A DNA stretch of 64,000 bases from Mycocentrospora acerina (taxonomy: Eukaryota; Ascomycota; Dothideomycetes; Pleosporales), in assembly GCA_022701365.1 (NCBI GenBank), contig JAKUHH010000177.1, positions 124,001-188,000 of the forward strand. The letters are read 5' to 3'. The position numbers and the translations under genes are program-made. The notes below the pieces were generated by a model. The model saw nothing but the letters and a program-made list of their open reading frames with translations, did not search any database and had not been told where the DNA came from. This document shows positions 44,553-56,214 of this stretch, one piece after another; position 1 is the first letter of the stretch; every line of letters starts with the position of its first letter.

Positions 44553-46069
44553 ATGCCGGTGTCCCTTGAGCACAGCGGACGAGTCAAGTGCACGTACGAG
44601 AACTGCGATCAGCATTTCAGTACTGAGAAGGTGATGAGAAGTCACAAGAAACATTCTGACGAGCATGACTATTGCCACAAGTGCGATGAGGACTTTGACT
44701 CATATGACGAGTTTGCGCACCACAAAATTACTCGTCCTGACATGCACAATAAAGCCTGCCGGGTTTGTGGTGACGAGTTCAAGTCAGAATCGGGCTTGAA
44801 ACGTCACATTGAGCTCGTGAGTACCTTTCTCAGCATCAAAACGCAACGCTATCACTAACGCTTTCCTAGAACCACAAAGTTGATCAGAAGCTTGTTTGTA
44901 TTGGCTGCCGAAAGTCATTCTATCGTGCCTGTCTATTTATCGAACACCTTGAGTTTGGTTACTGCGATGTGATCCGCGCATCCGATTTCCAGGGTCATAT
45001 TGTGCACAAGCATCTCATCACCGAGCTCCTCAAGACGGGTCAAGCTTACCAGCGATTCAAGCAGAAGACAGCTCAGTATGACGCGGCGCAAGATGACGAG
45101 GAAGATGGCGGTATCAATCTTGGAGACGATCCACTGATGGTAGATGAGGAAATCGGAGAGATTCAGTACGAAGCTCTGAAACCCGACACCCCCCCGGAGA
45201 CTCCCACATATTCCCCATATATAGGGCATTACCCGCTTCTTCCCTCTCAGATGAAAGACAAAAGCGCTGCATACTCTAGCGTTACAGCTTCTCTAAGTGC
45301 CATGTCTTTGAGAGGAGATTCTGAGGCCAGCACCCTCGTTGGCTCCCCAGTTGCATCAGCCTTTCCTGAAAGCCCTCTTCACAATGGCTCGACTACGTCG
45401 TCGAATACTCGACAGCTCAAGATCTGGGGTAGTCGTGAGGGCAAGTCTTCCAGTAGTGTCTTGTTTCCGAATGCTAAGCCGACCCCCGCGCCCAGTGTGA
45501 GCGAGTTCTCCATTGTGGCCCACGACGACAAAATGGAGAAATCACACGGCATCAACATCATGCGAACGCGTTTCTGGGACCCCATGAGCAACGACTGGAA
45601 TCCCGAGCGCTTCTACGACCCTGTAGTATCCCAGTACTTCTGCCCCTTTGTTTGCGAGCAAACCCATTCGACTCCAGAAGATATGAACAGGCACATCATC
45701 AACGATCACCGAATCACTCGGATGAAGTGCCCTACGTGTCTCAAGTATTTCAAATCTGCAACTGCACTGATCTCGCATTGTGAGAGTCGAGGAGCTACGT
45801 GCCAAATCAACAAAGCAGACGACTTCAACATCTTCCTCGACCGCATCTCTGGTGGATTTCTCGGAGTCAGCGAGAAGACTCGGCCTGACCACCTCAATAA
45901 TCCTGTGTCGCTGATCCAGGACCCCACGACGGGCCGTATGGAGAAGTACAAGCCACCTACAGCCACGTACCTTCAGTATGAAGTGACGACGCCTCCAGAC
46001 TGGAAGGAGCCTGTCAAGTATGCGGCCCAGATTGGAGGATTTGGGGTGCAGGATAGTTCACAGTGGTAG
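44553..46069 (+). CDS. C2H2 zinc-finger protein
   Basis: 487 aa, ATG at 44553, one intron 44817-44869 (53 bp). The N-terminal 130 residues hold a cluster of C2H2-like fingers: CTYENCDQHFSTEKVMRSHKKH, CHKCDEDFDSYDEFAHH, CRVCGDEFKSESGLKRHIELNH and CIGCRKSFYRACLFIEHLE. The middle is acidic then Ser/Pro-rich. A second pair lies near residues 345-395: CPFVCEQTHSTPEDMNRHIINDH and CPTCLKYFKSATALISHC. A conserved-looking C-terminus follows. It may bind nucleic acid or protein; no named orthologue is recognised. Confidence 0.87.
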
Positions 46070-46617
46070 ATTTGTTAATTTGGGTATGGCCAACATGGTA
46101 AATGCCCAGTGATGCCATTGTTAAAGAGACACTGTAGGTATTTGATGAAGAAGCGAATGATTGTTGGGAGAGCAAAGTCCAAAGAAATGGAAATATTTCG
46201 GATGCTTCTCGGAGTTCCGCTTGTTACTCTCGAATCCTCTCTTCTTGCTTTCAGTTTTCTGCTTTTTAAGTGAAGAGGGAGAGATATCAGAGGGTCGACG
46301 AGATTTTGCCGACAACAAGTCCAGGTGCTCACGAAGATATGGATGGGACTCGGCTTCTTCTCTTGGGGTTTCCAGAGTAGGGCATGAATGATCATGAACT
46401 GTTTTTTTCTATGATCAATACATACATATCTTCGTATTCAAGTGGCGTGATGATGTTCTTGGGGTGTGCAAAGCAATGACATCTGCGCCGTCCGTCCATG
46501 TGACCCCCGACTAACTCGCTCATGTACGCCTGGGGGAAAACGATGATGCATTTCAAGAAGATTTGAGAGATGAAGAAAATAAGATGATAGAATGAATGAA
46601 TGATTGCCCGCTATCGT
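46070..46617. other. 3' region between convergent genes
   Basis: 550 bp between the stops of the zinc-finger and rhomboid genes. Chance frames only. Confidence 0.5.
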
Positions 46618-48356
46618 TTACATGATCCTTCCCACGGCCGCAGTCGCCAGCTGAGCCACATCCGCCAGTCCTGGCCCTAGCCCTAGTCCACGCCTGGAAT
46701 TGGAAGACTGGCTCGTAGACGAAGAGGACGAGTTTGAAATGTTCAACCCGCCAATGTCACACCAGTTGACACCACCCGTGGTGATTGGCTGTAAAGGGGA
46801 AATATATTAGTACTTTTTTCATCTAGAGACTATGGCTAAATTGGCCAGGAGGAAAAGGAAGGGGGAAAAAGACTTACCAAACATGACAGATGTTTGCACC
46901 AACTGCAGGTATTCCGCCACTCGTAAAAGTTCCTCAGCAACAGAACGAAGCCGACGAATACGGCGACTAGGCTGCCCGCGCGAACAAGCCACCACGCCCA
47001 CCAGAGGGGTTTGCGGCCCTTGAAGAAGCCGCTGGGCTGCTTCATCAGCGTCTGCAGTTTTGACGTTGTCTCGCCATTTGAGGGGGCGAGGGGCTGAGTG
47101 TCGCCAACGGCGTTGTAGGGTGGGTCGTGTGTGCCGATTCGCTCGCGCAGAGCCTGGGGGCTGTGCAGGAGGCAGATGCCCAGTACGAGGCCCATTGCGA
47201 AGCCGCCAATGTGGGAGAAGTTGTCGAGACCGGGGAACAGGCCCAGGACAAAGGCAATGGCAATGTCGAGCAGCAGGAAGAGCAGATCTTTGACGGGAGA
47301 GCGCTTGCTGCTCCAGTTGTAGAGCAGGTCGAGCAGGTTGAGGGCGAGGATGCCAAAGAGGGAGCCCGAGGCGCCGACTGAGGTTATCCCAACGGCGGCG
47401 TAGTTGCCGCCGAGGACGAAGCCGAAGATGCCGGCGCTGAAGTAGACGAGGGCGAAGCGGAGGGGCCCGATTTCCTTTTCCATGTCTCGGCCGAGGGTGA
47501 GCTGGAGCAGCATGTTGAAGCCAATGTGGATGAGGCCTGCGTGCAGGAAGATGGGCGTGATGAAGCGCCACCACTGGTTGGGCTCGTGGGAGCGGTCGCG
47601 GAAGTTCGTGACGTTGGTTTGGTCGGGGACGCCACCGTTTCCGCAGAGCTCGCTGAGGGTGCACTTGGGGGCGCTGGCGTCGAGTGAGGTCGTGTTGGGA
47701 CAGGGCCAGGACTGCACATTGGCCTCGATGACCTGCTTGATGTTGTGCATGCAGGGCGTGAAGCGCGAGCCCATGTTGATGAGGACGTAGGGCGAGGGGC
47801 CGATCATGATGTTGAAGGTGGGCTTGGTCTGAATGGGTGATCCCGTGACAATGCCGTTCTTGATCAGCTCGCCAACAAAGACGCCAATCTGGGCAATGGT
47901 CAAGATGTAGCACACCCACGTGACCCTGCCCGCGAACCAGCCCTTCTTCTTCTTCCTCCGCTTCCCGTCTCTTGGCTCACGCGGATATTGCTCGGGGTCT
48001 GTGTCGTATCTCGAGGGGCTGGTGTCCATCTTGGGGCGGCCATGCAGCGGAATGGCGCTGTGGTCTGCGAAGGGGTCCGACTGCGGAGGGTCGTAGCGCT
48101 GTGTTTGTGGGGCGCCATAGTAGGATGTGTCGTGGCCAGCCAGGGCTGTCGACGAGTCTGTTGTGGCCGGGTAGGGCGGATATGCGTGGTCGTCAAAGGG
48201 CGACGTCGACACGGGCGAGACGATATGTTGTTGTTGATGTTGCTGGCCGGGGAGGGGCGGCAGTGGCGCGTCGGTCCGGTCGTGAGGACTGGAGGGGGAA
48301 ACATGCTGGGACCCCGTCGGTGGGTGTGAGGACGTGTAGTATTCGTTTGCAGCCAT
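46618..48356 (-). CDS. Rhomboid intramembrane serine protease
   Basis: 549 aa, ATG at 48356, one intron 46789-46877 (89 bp). The first 140 residues are a Pro/Ser/Gln-rich cytosolic tail ending in a basic patch (GKRRKKKKGW). Then come the first membrane span (VCYILTIAQIGVFVGEL), a lumenal loop with paired cysteines, and the six-span core: NQWWRFITPIFLHAGLIHIGFNMLLQ, the catalytic-serine motif GASGSLFG and the catalytic-histidine motif HIGGFAMG. A further hydrophobic segment (WWLVRAGSLVAVFVGFVLLL) lies near the C-terminus, giving the 1+6 or 6+1 style of secretory-pathway eukaryotic rhomboids. A Ser-rich tail follows the intron. The substrate is unknown. Confidence 0.94.
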
Positions 48357-49933
48357 GGCGGGCGCTTCGGACAGACCAAGTCAAGGAAGTCGGCAAGAGT
48401 GTGTGTGTGTGAATGTCTGTGTGTATGCGTATGAGTGCCTTGGGCAAGGCGTCGGTGCACAAGTCGGACTGTGTCGGTTCTTTGTTGACGAAAGCAGCAA
48501 AACACGCCGCGTCGCAAAATATCTGCGCTGACTTTGACTCCCCTAAGACGTCGCAGAAAAGAAACAAGACTCTTAAACTCCCACGGAAAAAAACCAAACC
48601 CACGCAGCTTGTAAGCGAAGGAAAGAGGCGGAGGTCAGACGTGCGTTGCTTGCGCAAGCAAACCACCGTCGTTCCGAGCTGCGCCTTCAACAGCCTTGCC
48701 GCCCCTGTTACACGCGCTGCCAGGCGGCCAATGGGCGCACTCTACCCCTGGCCTGATCGGCCCTTGTTGCTTTAAATATATGCGCCCACCAGGGCAGTGG
48801 GCATTGTGGCGGTACACAAAATATCGTTGCAAAGAGCATGTTCGATATCTAGGTTGTACTCTTGGCCTTGTCGCTAGCAGGCTAGCAGGCTGGCAGGCTG
48901 GCAGGCTGTCACATGTGGACATGGAATGCAACACCCTCTCCGAGCTGACCTGACCTGACCTGAGACACGCCTTTGCTGTGCGGTGACAGGCTAGCCACCT
49001 CTCAACTCGCTTGCTCATCCCGTAAACTACATCTCACCTGCATGTGTGCTCGTGTTGCTGCCATGTGCGTTGTTCCTGGTGTTGACGCAGAAACAGTGGA
49101 TACCGCCACACGGTTGACAGGACGATGCATGCCTGTCAAACTGTGTGTGTGGGCGTGTTGAGGACATGACGACGAATCGCGCAAACCATGTACGTACGTA
49201 CCTCCAGCAACCGAGATTGTCATTTAGCAACAAAGCCTCCGACTATTACGACGACGATGGAAACATTGATACAAGAGATGAGTGAAGGATTAATCTTCAT
49301 AGCAAATAATCACAGCAGACACTACGACATTGGAGAGCATTGATCATGTTGCAACGGCAGATCTACTTGATGCCAGTCATGCAAGTCTCAAACACGACAG
49401 GGTAACAATATGTGGAGATGGGATAAGTTCCCAAACACGCGGGCTTGACCACCTTTATCCCAATCAACATGAACCGCTAAGCGCTCAAATACGATGAAAT
49501 ACTGCACATGGGGAGCCGAGACATCACCTTTCGGTCTCTCCATTAGTGATGATGTCAAACATCAGACGAACGCACACAAACACAATTGAAGAGTGATGTT
49601 GACACACGTTCTGCACTAACAGGCGGTTATTCCCTTGTCTCTCTATACTCACAGCAGACAGCTCTGAAATGCACTCGAAGACAACACAGGAAAGGCCTCA
49701 AAAATCGGTGAAATCGTCACAGTCGCAAGCAAAGCTGGCCTTTCATTACCTGTGACCACAGAACAATTTTATCCCGCGCGTAGCCAAAGATCTCAGCAGT
49801 ATACCTTACGTATCTAGTTGGACCCGTCCAGTTTAGGCATGTGAATTTCTCCAATGAAAGACATTGGTTCTGCTCTAGCTTGAACGAAGAAGTTCAAAGT
49901 GCAGGATAATAAACTAAACCTAAATAAAAAATT
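48357..49933. other. Intergenic region with simple repeats
   Basis: About 1.6 kb between the rhomboid promoter and the 3' end of the HET-NACHT-WD40 gene. A GT-rich run lies at about 48398-48430. No supported gene or RNA. Confidence 0.5.
48870..48962. repeat. Short tandem repeats (gcaggct and ctgac units)
   Basis: A run of about four 8-bp gcaggct(a/g) units at about 48877-48908 is followed by four ctgac units at about 48944-48962. Simple low-copy repeats, no function seen. Confidence 0.7.
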
Positions 49934-52900
49934 TCAAGACCTCTCGAAAATGCTGCGCTGGAATCGGTATATCCATAATCTTCCGCTTCCAGTACGGATG
50001 GCAACTATGTTTCCTGACACTGCTGAATCAAGTGGTCGATATTCTGTAGGTAGCCAAACTAGGTTCTCCGAATCTTGTGTTATCCATTCGCCATCTGCGC
50101 TTAAATCCAAGCCTTGATCTTGAAGAACCTGAGGCTCTAAAACGGTTGGAAACATTCTTGAACAGGGCAGTGAGCTGATATCAATGACGCCTGTATTGGT
50201 GTGTAACGTCGAGTTGCTGCTATCGAATGAGAGGCTATCAAGGATCCTCTTAATCTCAAGTGTAGATACGCACTCACCACTGCTCGCATTCCAGATCTTG
50301 ACCGTCTTGTCAATCGATGCTGATGCAAGCCAGGTTGAGTCGTGTAAGAAGGTTACTAAGTTGACCCAATCGCTATGGCCCTTAAGTATTTGCAGGCACT
50401 TGCCGCTATTCGTATCCCATATCTTGATTATGTTTTCATACGAAATTGATGCTACCTTGGTTGAGTCGTGTGAGATAGCCACTGAACATACAGCACCAAA
50501 ATGGCTCTCAAGTGTTTGTAGGCACCCACCACTGCTCGCGTCCCAAATCTTGACTGTCTTGTCCTTTGACGCCGATGCAAGCTGGGTTGAGTCATGCGAA
50601 AAGGCTACAGAAGTGACACAATCGTTATGGCCCCTAAGCGTTCGCAGGCACGCGCCACTGCTAGCATCCCAGATCTTAACTGTGCCGTCCCCTGACGCCG
50701 ACACAAGCCAGGTTGAGTCATGCGAAAAGACTACTGAAGAGACGAAGCCGTTGTGTTCGCTCATTCCTAATATGCACCTACCGTTACTTGTATCCCAGAT
50801 GTTGACAGTAGCATCGTATGATGCTGATGCCAGCCGGGTCGAGTCTTGCGAAAAGGTCACTGAAGAGACCCAATTCCGTACTGCATCATCCTCAAGCGTT
50901 TGCAGGCATTTGCCACTAGCAGCGTCCCAGATCTTGACTGTTTTGTCAAATGATGCTGATGCAAGCCATTTTGAGTTATAAGAGAAAACTACTGAGCTGA
51001 CTCTATCGCCATGGCCTTTAAGCGTTCGCAGGCACTCACCACTGCTAGGATCCCAGATCTTGACTGTGTTGTCCGTCGACGCCGATGCAAGCCATGTTGA
51101 GCTATGCGAGAAGGCTACTGAGTTGACACAATCGATATGGCCATTTAGCGTTTGCAGGCACTTACTACTGCTAGGATCCCAGATCTTAACTGTTCCGTCA
51201 TTTGACGCTGACACTAGCCAGGTTGAGTTATGCGAGAAGGATACTGAGTTGACACAATCGCTATGACCTTCAAGTGTCTGTAGACACTCACCACTGTTGG
51301 AATCCCAGATCTTGACTGTTCTATCATTTGACGCCGACGCTAGCCAGGTTGAGTTATGCGAGAAGGATACTGAGTTGACCGAATCACTGTGACCCTCAAG
51401 TGTCTGCAGGCAGGGGCTCCATGTATCTTGCATGGATGGCCTTATTGTTATCCAATTAGGCTCTTCCCTTCTAAAATTATCTCTTACTTGACTACAAGCT
51501 GGGCTGAATATAAGGGCAGACACATATGCCTGGTTAGGACTTTTCTCTATTACCCACTTGTGAGACATGATGAAGCGGCAAGCATCTTGGACTAATCTTT
51601 TTAAGTTTGGTGCGTATTCTTTTTCCTTCAATACGTCAGCCTTTTCCACAAGTTGTTGTACTGCTAGTTCAACGTGCCTGAATTAATACCTGCAGCTTTG
51701 ACATAGAAACCACACCCTTCGACATGCTTTTACAAAGGCTTAGAGCCTCCAGCCAATAGAGATATCTTTTCTTAAGGAAGATTTCCACAGCGCCTCCTTC
51801 TTGAAGGGCGATCACATAAGTTGTTGAAGTGCTAGCTTCCCAGTCACAGAGGTGATCGATCCAGTAGACACATGAATAGCGGGAAGCCACTAATGGATCT
51901 GGATTCGGCTGTTTAACCTGATCGATAGGACACCCCAATGAGTTTAGATTGTACATATCTCGTTGTAGCGTCCTATGCATGATCTCAAGAGATCTTGAAA
52001 AGATAGACTGATGAACATCTCCAGTTCCATGTGGGAAGATATCGTGGCTTGCTTCCTCAGACAGAAAATCTCTAGCCGATTGGTGGATGATGTATACATT
52101 ATCGTTTCGTATTGTAAGAAATGAGCCACACATCTTCACGATTGTCGCAGTGACCTGATCTACGTTTGGAACCTGGGTTGGTAAGCCGGACAAGATATGG
52201 AGTTCTTTCAAATGAAGCGGACGATATGCAGCAATGACAGTGGAGAGAACCTGTCGGCAGAGTTCTGGATACTGGCGCTGCAAGTGCTTGATCTGCTTCA
52301 TCATCCGATCGTAAACATCTTTCAACTCCATTGGGATTTCGTTGAGAACCTCAAGTATCTCCCAGGCCATCATGTCCTTTAGCTCTTTGATCACGAGAGA
52401 CACCCAGAGAAAAGTGCCATTTGCCTTTTGCTGCATTTGTCTCTTGACCGAATCCCGGAGGGGTATGTGGTTTTGAAGTTCTGGTAGTTCTAAGAGGCGG
52501 TGGTCGATGTATGTAGCAACGGCACGAGACACTTGTTGCGCATTTTCTTTAAGCTCGAGACTCAGCCTCGTCCCAGAACCTGTGAGCTGAAGTCTTCGCT
52601 CGATATCGGTATCGTTGCGGCTAGAAACAATCCACTTCACGCGAGAAGAAACATATGACTTTTTGACAATAAAGTCTAATAGTTTTGGCAAATTAACTTC
52701 ACATTCGTCGAGTGCATCAATAACCACATATGTGGTGTTCAAGGTTGGATCTTGCAAAATGTTTGTAAAGATCTCAGATAAGACAATCCAGGAATTAGCA
52801 TCCTTAAAGAGATCTTCGCCTGCGTAATCATACTTCTTTCGAACATGCGAGATAAGTAATGGCTGTTGATTGATAAGCATGTATAGCAGTCCTCGCAGCA

Positions 52901-53945
52901 CAGCTGAAGCATTGTTGATCCGCGAGTCTGCAGCCTGGCAGAAGAAGTAGGACAGGTTTTCTGTCTTAGAAATTCTCTTCTTAAGTTCGTTGATAATTCC
53001 GCAGAGCAACATTGTTTTACCCTTGCCGGGATCGCCCTTGATCCACAGTAATTGACTCTGTTGCTCATTCTGCCATTTTTGGTAGCTAGAGTTCTTAAGA
53101 ATCCAGGTGTACGAGTGCTCAAGCAATCCACCTTTAGTTTCCTCAATCCGACTCTTGTCATCACGGGGATTAGTAAGGTGTAGGTCTTGTAAACATTTCC
53201 TTAGCTTCTCAATCTCATCCAGGAGCCGTTTAAAGGCCTCTCCTGTTCCTTCACCGTATATAGGGGGTATAAATATACCAAAAATACCAAGCAACGAATA
53301 CGCCCCGTCTTCTTCAAGCTTAGTGTGGCGGCCTTCTTTCCACGACAATTTCTCGTTGACGGTGAACTCAGATAGAGGAGCTCCTTGAATCGCTAACTCA
53401 GGAACTCCAGTTATTTCATGAATTTGATGCCCCAGCGATTGCTTGTCACCAAGTTTCTTCCATTCTTTGGAGAAAAATTCGACTGAGGTCGGAGCGAGAA
53501 GCTCTTGGAGCGTCCAGCCCCGAGTAAACCATCTGCTGACTCGCAGAGCTGGCTCCCAAGGTAGTTCTGAGACTTCCTCGCTTTCTTTACACTTATCGAT
53601 CGAGACATCTGATAGATAGACGTAGCACTTGGCCGCAGCCTGGTACCAGCGAAACATGGATTTGATGGCATTTGAGAGTTCGGCGTGGTCTGCTTTGTTG
53701 ATACAGCAGGTGTCTATCCAGAAGTATTGCAGGCTGTCCTTATAGGCTTGTACTCCACATAACTGAATCTTCTTGTAACCAGGCTTACTGTCGCCTGTAC
53801 CGTTTGCCAAGTCCTTAAAGGTGGCCTCCTCAGTGTCTGCCCCCCATGTGTGTGAGAGTATTGCGTATGGAGGGATCACGTCGCCATCGGCATATTTCTT
53901 GGTGAAGCTGATCTTGCCAGTTTCGCTGCGAAGCAAAAGACGCAT
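49934..53945 (-). CDS. HET-NACHT-WD40 STAND protein, reading frame broken near 51.66 kb
   Basis: Vegetative-incompatibility type receptor of the HNWD class (het-d/het-e/het-r family). ATG at 53945 (MRLLLRSETGKISF). HET domain: YAILSHTWG, FWIDTCCINKADHAELS, GWTLQELLAP. NACHT: LLWIKGDPGKGKTMLLC (P-loop), YVVIDALDEC (Walker B), WIVSSRND. The first frame stops at 51669 (VLIQAR). The second starts immediately beyond in another frame (HVELAVQQLVEKADVLKE...DACRFIMSHKW) and carries nine WD40 repeats and the conserved family C-terminus (ITQDSENLVWLPTEYRP) to the stop at 49934. In relatives this linker is continuous, so a frameshift is the simplest reading. A 52-bp intron (GTGTGG...ACTAG, about 51652-51703) would also restore the frame. 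Function depends on which is true. Confidence 0.85.
50270..51410 (-). repeat. 126-bp repeats encoding nine WD40 units
   Basis: Nine in-frame 42-residue units of the form LEGHSD.VNSV.FSHDSTWLASAS.DKTVKIWD.SSGECLQT. Units 1-4, 6 and 7 are especially alike. Unit 5 is irregular (LEDDAVRNWVSSV). Such homogenised WD40 arrays are known in HNWD genes and are linked there to repeat shuffling and diversifying selection at a few positions. Confidence 0.9.
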
Positions 53946-54907
53946 TGTTTTGGAGAAAGAAACGGTTTGCACATGCAGTACGGAGATAGTGTGTGGGTAG
54001 CTCAGACGTGGCAATCGAAGTAAAGAGCAAGGTGCGGCAAGTCGCTCATCTGTTGGGAGTACAATTCTTACCTGTCAAAGTACGCGAGGATACAGGAAGA
54101 GAGATCGTTGGACTGTGCTAGAGTACCATGTCTGAAAGCGAATCGGTGTAAGAGTGGTGTGATCTAACTCTGTCCGAGGAACTACTTGGATTTTCGTAAG
54201 AACAGAATCTTAGAAGGCTCACATTGAGGCGGGGTTGATTGTATAGCCAAGATCAAGGCATGACAAGGTAGACATGCAGTAGTCAGCCTGCATCAAAAGG
54301 CGGGTAAACGAATAATCTGATTGAATATGCTCGCACAGTGTTTTAGGGTAGATGAACATATGGTAATATCAGTAGAGAGGACGGCAGACCTGCTCTGGCT
54401 ACACTATTGTCAGCTCGAATTGTGACAAAAGTACTTTTCATGTTGTGGCAGTTTACTTGCCTAGATCAACATCACTCACCTAAATGTGTACAGTCAAGGG
54501 AAGTTGCCAAGGCTTTGCTTACAAGTGGGGCAATCAGAGTTGTGTCGCGGCTATCTCTAAGATGAAGCTTGTTTTGCTAGCGATTGTAAACAGCTGAAAG
54601 AGTACCACAGAAATCATCTCGACCCCACAACTTCCCCATAGAACTCATTGCAAGGAGAAACTCGGAGTTCGCCGGACAGAAAGGCAATGTATGGACAAGG
54701 TCCAATCCTTGAAGAAGTAGGCGAAGTATGATCGTCCGCTACATTCTTAAGACCTTCCCTCCGACTTCACACGAGCCCTCAACATCTTTTGCAAACATAT
54801 ATTATCATACATACTCAACCCACAATCCCTACTATACATCTGTTGTTCTAACCTTTATTAAAACATAATAAACTCGTCACCTTCATTCACAACCTAAAAT
54901 AATTTCA
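53946..54907. other. Intergenic region
   Basis: Upstream of the HET-NACHT-WD40 gene, with no supported gene. A frame continues above the ATG at 53945, but its extra residues do not resemble a HET N-terminus. Confidence 0.5.
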
Positions 54908-55444
54908 ATGTACAACAACGAAACAAATCACCAAAACAAACCCTCCCACTCCCTCTCCATCTCCCCTCTTCCCCCATCCTACCCACCCTCTCGGCGCAAC
55001 TTCTCCGTCGCCTCAGCCTCAACCCTCGGCTCCCTCTATCACACCCCCCTAATCGACTCCTGCGTCTCCCTCCCCCCTGCAAAAAACGACACCCCAGCCA
55101 CACCGCTCCCAGAAATCCGGTTCGAAAACAGCCCCCGATATACCTGGACGCCACGACCTCTTGTGCGCCCCGTTGGCACGAACCTAGCAAGAAAGGAGAG
55201 CAAAAAATCTCCGCGCATGAAGAGTTTGGTCGGGAGTATTTTCCATCGTGGGGGTAAGGCGGTGGCGGCGGGGGAGAAGCAAGCGGTGGGACGTGAAAGC
55301 GATGTACATGAAAAAATGAGTAAAAAACGTAGTGATGAGTCAGGACGGGAATCAAATACAGAAACATTGCATTATCGTGAGAAGCAGACGCAGATACAGA
55401 TGCAGAAGCACCACAAGGGAATATGTACGTGCCTGTGTTTGTGA
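54908..55444 (+). CDS. Hypothetical basic low-complexity protein
   Basis: Intronless, 178 aa, ATG at 54908 preceded by an A/C-rich leader typical of fungal genes. The first half is Ser/Pro-rich. RFENSPRYTWTPRPLVRPVGTNL looks non-random, and the second half is Lys/Arg/Gln-rich. No domain, signal or membrane segment. Coding status is uncertain. Confidence 0.4.
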   Translation: MYNNETNHQNKPSHSLSISPLPPSYPPSRRNFSVASASTLGSLYHTPLIDSCVSLPPAKNDTPATPLPEIRFENSPRYTWTPRPLVRPVGTNLARKESKKSPRMKSLVGSIFHRGGKAVAAGEKQAVGRESDVHEKMSKKRSDESGRESNTETLHYREKQTQIQMQKHHKGICTCLCL

Positions 55445-56214
55445 GAATCCAAAACATACCCACCCACCGCCTTTTACGCAAAGCGACACACCACCGCTCT
55501 CTTCTTTTCCACATTCCACAAGACGGACATCTAAATTCATGCGTTGTACTATGTACCGCCATATCGCAGACGTTATACTTCCTCCCTTTCCCCCGCGACC
55601 AAAGCCCATACTAAAGATACAGTGTGTCGTCGCAATATTCTACACCTACCATAAGATATACCACTTTCTCCCCATACCCTAACAATCCCCACAGACGGAA
55701 CCTCCCCATTAAATTCAAGACCAAAACTAGAGGAACATGGGCTCCACACCATCAAGTCTAACCAGAGAAAATCGCAGGAGAGAAGTATCATGTTATATGT
55801 TAGTATGGTATAACACAATAGTACAACAGAATAGAATAGAATGTGTATATGCAACAAGGTGTTCTTTCTCAAGCTTCTACATGTAAATAAACATACATGT
55901 ATATATATTACGCAGCCTATCTACCAATTAATCAATCATTCCACCACATGCCCACCCTTTCAATACATCGCATCGCATCGCACTACACCACCCTTTCTCA
56001 TCTCTCGTGTCAATGCAAGCCAGTGAGTGTGCATTACATACATGCAGTCCCCCGCCGTTTTTCCCAAAAAAAAAAGGAAGCACCATTACGCCCAGTACGC
56101 CCGAGGTAGTCATGCACGCCTGGCAGACCATTTTACCCTGTAAGTCTTTGTTTGGTTGTTTGTTATTTATTTCTGTCCATCTATCTACAGTAGATTCAAA
56201 TCATACGAATCACA
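55445..56214. other. Intergenic, no gene seen
   Basis: AT-rich sequence with overlapping short frames on both strands, none supported. Confidence 0.5.

Noticed and set aside
46819..47919. 366-codon minus-strand His/Arg/Pro-rich frame
   Set aside because: Out-of-frame shadow of the rhomboid gene in GC-rich sequence.
50184..50981. 265-codon plus-strand frame
   Set aside because: Antisense shadow of the WD40 repeats.
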